From NCBI RefSeq assembly GCF_019112545.1, contig NW_025064881.1:632530-696529 (forward strand): a DNA stretch of 64,000 nt. Reading direction: 5' to 3'. The DNA comes from Guyanagaster necrorhizus. Taxonomy: Eukaryota > Basidiomycota > Agaricomycetes > Agaricales > Physalacriaceae. Positions 56,408 to 64,000 of the stretch are shown one piece after another. Numbering within the stretch: position 1 is the stretch's first letter; each line of letters begins with the position of its first letter. The position numbers were made by a program, and so were the translations under genes. Under the pieces are notes generated by a model. The model searched no databases. It was not told where the DNA came from and was given only the letters and a program-made list of their open reading frames with translations.

Positions 56408-59400
56408 TTACCCTCTCTTTAAGACCATCATCCCAATAGCTTAATTTAAGGATAGTTCATAATCATGTATGGCATTGTCAGCATTTATTCTCTTCTTGTT
56501 TACCCATTGGTTAGATTCTAGTCTGTAATCCTTCCAGCTGATAGGGTAATCAATAGTTGTCATCATTTCACCCTCTTTTGCTTTGACTTTGCATAGTCTG
56601 TAGTTCAATATTTGGTCAACTTCATAGTGTTCTTCATCATCGATGAGATCAGAGGGCAGAGGTGGAGATTATTCCTGGCTGGGAAAAGCTGGTTTAATGT
56701 ACAGGGTTAACAATATCTCATTGAAGACATCATAGACCTTCCAAGTTGTTGGTAGCTTGAGTTTGTAGATGCTGGCTCCAACTTTAGATACTATTGGGAA
56801 TGGGCTGGTACATTTATCAGCCAGTTTGTGTTTCAGATATGGAAGGTGAAGGTTGGAGGTGTCGAGCCACACTTTGTTGCCAACTGCATATGCACATGCC
56901 AGATGATAGTGCTTGTTGTATTGTGCTTTCATTGAAGATACTGCCTTTTTGAGAGCTATTTTTGTTTTGATGTAGATTTTGGTCATGGTAGCAGCAAAGT
57001 CTGTGGATGAAGGGATTGTGGTGCAGTGTTGTTTGGTTTGCATAATGTTTGGATGTCAGCCATAGTTGACAAAGAATGGTGTCTTCTCTGTTGCTGAGTA
57101 AATCCAATTGTTATGCTAAAAGGTGGCAAAAGCCAGCTATTTGACCTAGTCATCCTATCAGTAGTTGATGAATAGATGGAGATATTTCTCCACTTCTTGA
57201 TTGGCATGTTCTATCTGGCTGTCAGTTTGTGGATGGTATACAGTAGATGCATTTTGTTTGATATTTAATAGGTGACAGAGGTCTTTGAGGAACTTTGAGA
57301 TGAATTGAGAGCTCCTGTCTGAGATGATGATCTGAGGTATGCTATATTTGGCATAGACCTCATCACATAGAATTTTTGCCCATTCTTCAGAGGTCAGCTC
57401 TGTTGCACATGCAATTGGAATGATCACTTTTGAGAATTGATCGACGATGATGATGATTGCATTATAGCTATTGCAATCCAGAAGTCCAGTGATCATGTTG
57501 ATGGAAATATGGGTCTATAGTGTCAAAGAGACTTCATTCAGATGCAGCAGTGTGGCCTAAGGCTGTGTCAGCAATTTTTCTCACTAATAGACTTTGTAGG
57601 CTTTAACATATGCAATGATGTTATTACTTATTTTAGGCCACCAATACTCATGCAGTATCAGTTTCTTAGTTTTGGCGATGCTAGAATGTCCCACAGTGGC
57701 ATAATTATAATAGATGGCAATGATTTCTCCTCACAATCCTTGATCTTGGGAAATGTAAATTTGCCCATCATAGTGAATTAGTCCTCTCTCCCTTGTCATT
57801 TCTCTTTTATGATTGAAGGATGAGGCCACTTGTTGGTCTCATTTGTGATTGTCTCAGGTTGCACTTTTAATGTGTTCATAGATCTCTTCCTCTATTAGCA
57901 TTATCATGGCCCTAAAATGTTCAGACCACAATAATATCACTCTTTTATTATCAGCCCCCCTTGATCATGATCTGCTCTCTGGCTAAAAAGGTCAGCCTTT
58001 TTGTTGGCTGTTCCTACTTTATAATAGAGCATATACTGATATTGACTCAGTTTTATAACCCATCAGGCTTGTTGGCAGTTTAGCTTCTAGGGTTGCCAGA
58101 AGTATCAAAGGTTCTGATAGTCTGTCCAGATTTTGAAAACTTCTGTGGCACCAATCAGGTAATGTCACCACTCTTCTAGAGCAAGCATATTAGTGAGAAG
58201 TTCCTTGTCATAGATCTCATAGTTTCACTCAGTGACAGTAAGAGCTTTGGAGAGGAATGTGACCAGGCATCACTTCTCATCCTGTTCTTATGATAGTATG
58301 GCTCCAATGGCTCCCTCACTGGAGTCAGCTTTGACTTGGAACTTCTCTTCTTGAGTGGGGATGGTAAGGACAACATCCTCAGCTAGTCATCACTTCAGAT
58401 TATTGAAGGCAATCTGTTGGGAGAGGCCCCAAGCCCAGAGGGCATTGCTGGTCAACTGTGTCATTAGCCAGACAATCTTACTGTAATCTCAGATGAAGTG
58501 TTGATAGAAGTTCATAAATCCGAGAAATGATTGCAGTTCCCTTTTCTTGGTTGGCTCTGGCCATTCTGTTACCCCTGCAACCTTGATGGAATCTATTCAG
58601 ATGCTTCTTTTGCTAATGATAACTCTGAGGTACTCAGTCTCAAGTACCTCAAATTTGCACTTCTCTGCTTTGAGGAATAATTTGTGCTTCCTCATGAAGG
58701 CTAGTACTTGTCATACTAGCTTCCTATGTTCCTCCTTAGTTTGTGACATGATTAGGATGTCATCCAGGTAAATGGTGACCTTCCCAGTGAAGATGAGATC
58801 TTTAAAGATGTTGTTCATCATCCATTGGAAAGTCACAGGGGAATTAGTGAGCTCAAAGAATATGACCATTGGCTCAAATAATCTCTGATTCATCCTGAAT
58901 GCAGCCTTCTATTTGTCTCTCTCTTTGATGCAGACATTGTTATAGCCCCATTGGATGTTGAGTTTAGTGTAGTACTTGGCACCTCGGAGTTTGTCTATCA
59001 GCTCCAAGATCAATGGAAAGAGATAGTAATTTTTGATTGTCATTTTATTGAGTTTTTAGTAATCCTGAATGGGCTGGAGTTTACTGTCTTTCTTTTTGAT
59101 GAAGAAAAATGGTGAAGCCATTGGCAACTTTGACAGTCAGATTCTCCTACTGGACAAGTTCTTGTCCAGAAACTTGTCCAGTTCTTGTTGCTCATTATTG
59201 CTAAGAGGATAGGTCTTGCAGTCCAAGTTGGCATTGGCATTTGGGATCAGCTTGATTGCATGATCTCATAGTTTTTGGCTCTGGTAGCTTGTCAAAGCTC
59301 TCCTTCTCAAACAGATCTTTGAAGTCACATGCCCATTCAGGCACCATTTCTTTGAAGATTTTTTCTTTTCTGTTCTTGTTGGCCTTGGCAGCCAGGTTGT

Positions 59401-60337
59401 TGGCATAATAGACTGTCTGAATGTGTATTTCCCACTGAAGATTGATGGTGAGAATAGTTTCTCCATCCTCCATCTCCTCATCCCATCTGTCCTCTGGATC
59501 TTCATCTGGCAATTTGAATGGAATCTTCTGACAGTGGCATCTTGTGAATGTGATTCTCCCAGTTTTTTAATTGATTAGCAGATTATAATATATTAATCAG
59601 TTGTGACCAAGAAAAATTTTCTTGATCCCAAGGTCTGTCGTAGCTAAGTCAATTCACTCAGAATGATCTCTGATTGTGAGTCTGAGCTCAACAAATTTGA
59701 TAATTGAGCCTGCCTGATTCTTAGTTCTATCAGCATTATAGACTGAGATTGATGCCACTGTGGCTCAGATTGAGAGTTTGTGCTTGTTGATGAAGGCACA
59801 GTTGATTGAACTCCTAGTGCAACCACTGTTAATTAATGCAGTTACAGCATAAGTTGCTCAGGATGTAAGAGTTTCAATTTGGGCTTTGGTGAGTAGATCT
59901 CTCTCAGATGTTTTAGACTGCTGAATAAACTTTTGTGGTCCTCAGAGTTTGTCAAGCCATTCCAGGGCCTGATACTGGTTGATCTTTTTCATTTCTTTGA
60001 TTAGTTTACCAGTGATTTCTTCAACTCATGTCTGGTGTATCCAGTTGTTTAGCACAGCTTTTGCCACTGCTTCATGTTTAGTATTTTTGATGGCTCTCCA
60101 GGTCTATTCGGTGTCGAATGGTTTGAGCCAAGTAGTGAGGCTCTCTGCCTCTGTTCAGCCTGAAGGCAGTTGAGTTTTAGGTTGCAATCCATCAGTATGC
60201 ATGATAGATAATTGGAGTATATTTGAATGCATATGTAGTGCATGTACATAGGTGACTACAGAAGTACTATCAGTCTGACTAGCAGCTGTTAGAGGCACAC
60301 TGTGAAATCTTCTGGCCAGTTCAGTGGGATCGCTCAC
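56408..60337 (-). pseudogene. pol: Pol of copy H
   Basis: Starts at the GTG at 60337 (MSDPTELARRFHS). The protease near 59800 reads LINSGC, so the catalytic Asp is Asn. The linker is well kept (59512-59201). Reverse transcriptase: YLDDILI intact at about 58765-58745. RNase H (58400-57970), integrase zinc finger and core (57700-57160; SDRSSQF and YHPQTDSQIEHANQEVEKYL), GPY/F (KLADKCTSPFPIVSKVGAS) and chromodomain (56600-56480). Numerous in-frame TGA/TAG. Confidence 0.83.
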
Positions 60338-63300
60338 TGGCTGACCTTATCTTTTACTTTCTCAACCTTGGCTTCTCTGCTGAGCCCTTCTTTTTTCTTT
60401 TGTAATTCAGTGATTTGAGCCCATATATTCTCCCAGGTTCACTTCTTCTTTGGGCAATCTTTTGCCATGTGGCTCTTTTGACCACAGTTGAAACACTTCC
60501 CTTCTTTCTTCATATGATCAATGTCCATTGGCTTTCCCATCCTTGTATATGTTGTTCCCATTCCCATCTTCTGTGATCCATAGATAGAGGCCATTGAGGG
60601 TCCTGACAATTTCCCAGCAGTTATCTCTGATGATTTTGAGTTGTTTAAGATTAGCAGTGTCAACTTTTTCATGTAGTCTTGCAGTGTTAATTGTTCTGCT
60701 TTCTGCCTTTATTGCTCCTTATACATCTTGATGATCCTTTTCTTCCATTCATCATATCTGACTGGCATCAAAGCTTTGATGCTGATCACAGAGATCATGG
60801 TGATGTATGAGGAGGGGATCTCTCTCTTGAGGGCTTTAACCATTCAGCCATCATTAGCTGTGTCTTTCCAAATTCCAGCAAGTTTGATGAGTCATTCCAA
60901 CTCATCAAAATAGTCAGTGGCTGCCTTATTGCCCATCTTATACTCCTTGACCTTCTGTTTATATACTTCTTGTATCACTGGATCAATGAATTTGTCATGG
61001 AGCATTTGCTTGAAGACAGACCATGAGAGGTATCAGTAGTGTTCCCAAGTTGTTGATCAGAAGTTCAGGGAGATGAGGATCCACTATGTCTTCGCTTTCT
61101 CCTCAAGGTAGAAGGCAGCAAAGACTATCTTGTTCATGTTGATTCCCAGGTATTCAATGTAGACCTCAAAATATTGTTTGCAGTCAATAAGAAAGCAATC
61201 TATATTGTCAGAGGCCCTTTTGAAGAGATAGGATTTTCATAAGAGGTCTGGACAGTATTAGAGAACTGCTGCATCATGAGGCAACACACCTATCAGGTTG
61301 AATCAATCAGAGAATGATGGCTATTGCCATTCATGTGATAGTTCAAAGAAGGAATAAAGTGAGTTGTCATCAGCCACTGGGCTCCTCTATGGTGGTTCTT
61401 CTTTTTGGATGATCACCCTATCCCAGATAGTGAATTCTAGATGTACTGCCTCAGGATCATCTCACATTGGCTCCTTCTCAGTACTGCTCCCACTGGCCTT
61501 GTCAGATGGAGGCTGGACTCCCAACATTTGGCTTTCTTTACCAGTCTATGGGTTTTGATATGAGATCAGCACTTCTTTGGGCTATAATCAGGGTCATAAT
61601 AGCTATGTTGCCATCGATCAGGATGAGGAGGCAGAGTACAAAAACATACTTTGGATAGACAGAGCTGTGTACACAACTCACTTCAGAGTGATGGGTGGTA
61701 TTTGTAGTAGGAGGTATACAGATTCTGGCATCTGATATGCTGGCAACTGGCAAATCTGATCTTCAGGATGTCTCTTGTTATACTGGATCATAGCATAGTC
61801 TATTGTCACATGTCTCAGGATTTCTGTTCTTTCATCAGTTGTTGCATAAAGATATAATTGTTCCATTTGCAAGGCTATCCAGATAGCATTGTGCCATAAG
61901 AAATTTACTCTCTGCAGGTAAAACTCCTGGTATTCCTGCATCCTTGCCTTCTGTACCACCTGTTCCAGTTTTTCTTTATCTGTTGTTTTCTATAGTCTGT
62001 AAGCCATTTCCCTCCTAGCATGGAGTGGATCGCTACTCTCAGTTTCCTTGCCCTCTCTATCCTCATCTTCCTTCTCTTCCTTGGGGGGAAAAGCAGTGGG
62101 CAGATTGTAAAAACTCTCCATGCCCTCATGCTGTTATGCCATTGATCTACTGTCCTGGCTGGATACTAGGTCCAGCCATAGGGCCTGAAGTGTTGGACAT
62201 GTTGAGATAGATAGAGGCTGGCTGACTTCTGATATTGGAGTCATACTAGTTTTCTCCTATCACTCTCACTGCCTCCACTCACTCACAATAGAGCTGGATG
62301 TTTCTTTGGTATCTATTGTTGAGGAGCTGCCTAATCACTTGACTCCCAAGGAAGCCCCAGAGGGCTCAAGCAGAGATGTGGGTGATGCCAGAGACTCATA
62401 ATCTATAGTGTCTGAGAATAGACTCATTGTCTCTGAATATAGTGTCAGCACTAGGAGTTCTTCAGGAAGAGGAATATTGTAGAGTTGAGGGGTGTAAGAG
62501 ATTTCCTCCAACTGTGATAGTTTTGTTTCACTAGTGGTTTTTGCTCCAGGGGTCAGAGTCAGTGCTAGATTCTCAGAATACTGGAGTTGAGAGGGACCAG
62601 TCAGCATGTACTGATGCAAGTATGAATGTGACTTTGGGCCAGAGTCTATACCAGTTAGAGACATTAGCCCTCTCCAATCAAGCTCTTTTGATTTCTCACT
62701 GCTCCCCCTGATGCTGTCTGTCATACTCTTCAGCTTTATGCCTCTGCCTGCCTCTTTCAATGATATGCTCCTCAAGCTTGCTGTGAACTGGCTGTAGTGC
62801 TGTCCACCATCTCTGCTCTTCCTGTCAGAGGGCCTCATCATAGTTGAAGGGAGCATTAGTGTCTCAGGTAGAGAAGTACCAGTGAATAATTTCATCTCAA
62901 GTTTCTCAGTTTCAGCACTCGTTATTGAGCCAGTCTGAGGGTGACCTCTCCAGCCCACTGCTAGTTCCAACTGAATGGGGGAGAGAGGTGGTGGAGCTAC
63001 AAGATTGGCTTCAAGGTGATGTCTGGCAGGATCTCCTAGCCAACTGAGTGCCATCAAGAGAATCTCTGGCATGGTCAGCAATCCCTCTAGTCTGAAAGGT
63101 GGTGGTAGAGTCAGAGGAGGAAGACTGCTAAAAAAAGTCTCCTGAGACACTCTCATCCTCATGGTCAGGCAGGAGTCCTGTGACCCACAGATTCTGGAAT
63201 TCTGCGAGGTGAGGGTTCTGGTCTCTGCTGAGTCATCAAGAAGAGTATCAGTGTTCTTCTTCATGAATATCCCTTTGATGCAAGCTGCTAGACCCAGCTT

Positions 63301-63357
63301 CAGGTATGAGGCTTGTTAGAGACTGATGAGATATTTATCGGGATTCAGGGATGTCAT
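60334..63357 (-). pseudogene. gag: Gag of copy H
   Basis: ATG at 63355-63357 (MTSLNPDKYLISL, then TAA). A long open part 63264-62335 covers the Ser/Pro/Thr-rich N-terminal extension and ends GVK-stop, as in copy D. Further: an acidic block and VQKARMQEYQEFYLQRVNFL (61959-61678 region), capsid about 61210-60700, and zinc knuckle CFNCGQKSHMAKDC (about 60500-60460). Stop at 60334-60336. Confidence 0.8.
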
Positions 63358-63565
63358 ATAAGGGGAGGTCAGGGGTTATGTTGCATAGAATGTGTCAGAT
63401 ATGTTGGAATTCATTATAGTGTCTGATGGCTCAAGCAGTAATTGAGTGATGTCTCTAGCACAGTTGAATAATTATCAATAGTCCCAACAATATTCTAATG
63501 ATGGAAGAGAGGAGTTTGAAGAACTCTCAGTCAAAGTTCAGATCTGAAGTGTTAATAGAGAGTAT
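62260..63565 (-). pseudogene. ORF0 remnant of copy H
   Basis: The start codon is ATA (63563-63565) where other copies have ATG. Then DREFFELLSSIIRILLGLL and the conserved His/Tyr helix with stops. Near 62435-62285 the ORF0 frame reads DTIFRDNESILRHYRL, a stop, VSGITHISA, a stop, and ALWGFLGSQVIRQLLNNRY, clearly the C-terminal domain seen in A and G. The gag frame is closed there. Confidence 0.65.
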
Positions 63566-63622
63566 TCGGTTTTCTTTACACTATAGTATGTGAGAAAAGA
63601 GAAGGAGAAGCTTTGAGCTAAT

Positions 63623-64000
63623 TGTTAGACCCAAGTTACATATGACTATAAACACATGATAAACTGACATCACTTTGCACTTTAAGTGGAACATCAGAGT
63701 TCACTGGTTGTGAATAATAGTTGGTGTGCATCAAGGCCTTAAGATTGGCTCAAGAGGAAGTGGTGTGATAATAAACTTTAGCTTGAAGCTGGGTTTTACC
63801 AGCAAGAGTGAGCCTGCTTAAATATGGTACAAGTCCTATCTAAATATACTATTGCTAATTGTATGTTGTTGAGCTTTTGTGCTCATTGTCCTTGGGTGTC
63901 ATTGTGGTACATAAAAGAATGATTGTGTATCGTCAGACAATGCTGTTGTATCAAGAGACAATGATGAACCCAGCTAGTTGTGATGACTAAGCCATATCCC
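63623..64000 (-). repeat. 5' LTR of copy H, partial
   Basis: TGTTAGACCC at 63623; it matches the 3' LTR (55948-56407) and is cut by the window end after 378 bp. About 82 bp should follow outside. Confidence 0.88.

Larger units (their letters stand above)
55948..64000 (-). mobile_element. Copy H: chromovirus in RNase H of B, cut by window end
   Basis: The 3' LTR (460 bp) is at the left, a full internal region runs to about 63622, and the 5' LTR runs off the window. The left flank is TGTTA (55943-55947). It inserted into the RNase H of B after KLLAIM. CpG-poor with many TGA stops, close in sequence to D. Confidence 0.9.

Noticed and set aside
1161..64000. Host genes, tRNA, rRNA or CRISPR-like arrays
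   Set aside because: None found. Apart from 7393-8246, every longer open frame maps to a retroelement domain or its antisense.

Overview
The window is a fungal repeat block made almost entirely of nested Ty3/gypsy LTR retrotransposons of the chromovirus type (integrase ending in a chromodomain). I see no convincing host gene and no RNA gene. A filamentous fungus, probably an agaricomycete basidiomycete, is inferred from the element type and the CpG decay of its copies; the sequence does not prove it. I call the eight chromovirus copies A to I (omitting F), and F is an unrelated 1.4-kb LTR-like insert.

Layout. 1-1160 is a copy of F (minus strand) broken by a 1,000-N gap. 1161-7392 is copy I (minus), truncated at its pol end. 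7393-8246 is unclassified and is the only stretch that is not recognisably an element. From 8247 to the end lies one set of nested insertions: B (plus) begins at 8247; C (plus, 11989-37640) sits in B; D (minus, 18219-35918) sits in C; E (minus, 21161-30721) sits in D; F (plus, 22654-24058) sits in E. B also contains G (plus, 39120-55268), which itself contains the youngest copy A (plus, 42441-50526), and H (minus, 55948 to beyond the window). Target-site duplications support these boundaries: CAAAG for A, CAGTT for E, AAATC for D, TGAAC/TGAAT for C, ATTCT/GTTCT for G and TCAC for F.

Each chromovirus has LTRs of about 430-530 bp, a primer site one base after the 5' LTR, an upstream frame here called ORF0, gag (capsid and CCHC zinc knuckle), and pol (protease, reverse transcriptase, RNase H, integrase, GPY/F module, chromodomain). 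Pol lies in the -1 frame relative to gag. A is the best preserved: its gag is open over 1,017 codons and its pol has no frameshift, only five TGA codons. Most older copies are nearly free of CpG and full of TGA/TAG stops and indels.

Two things stand out. First, ORF0 has an N-terminal membrane segment and overlaps the gag N-terminal region by about 1.35 kb in another frame. Its protein-level conservation can be read in A, D, E, G, H and more weakly in the diverged copy I. Second, the primer site is not a tRNA match. It is the reverse complement of an LTR stretch 34 nt downstream of the TATA box, as in Tf1-type self-priming, and it covaries between subfamilies.
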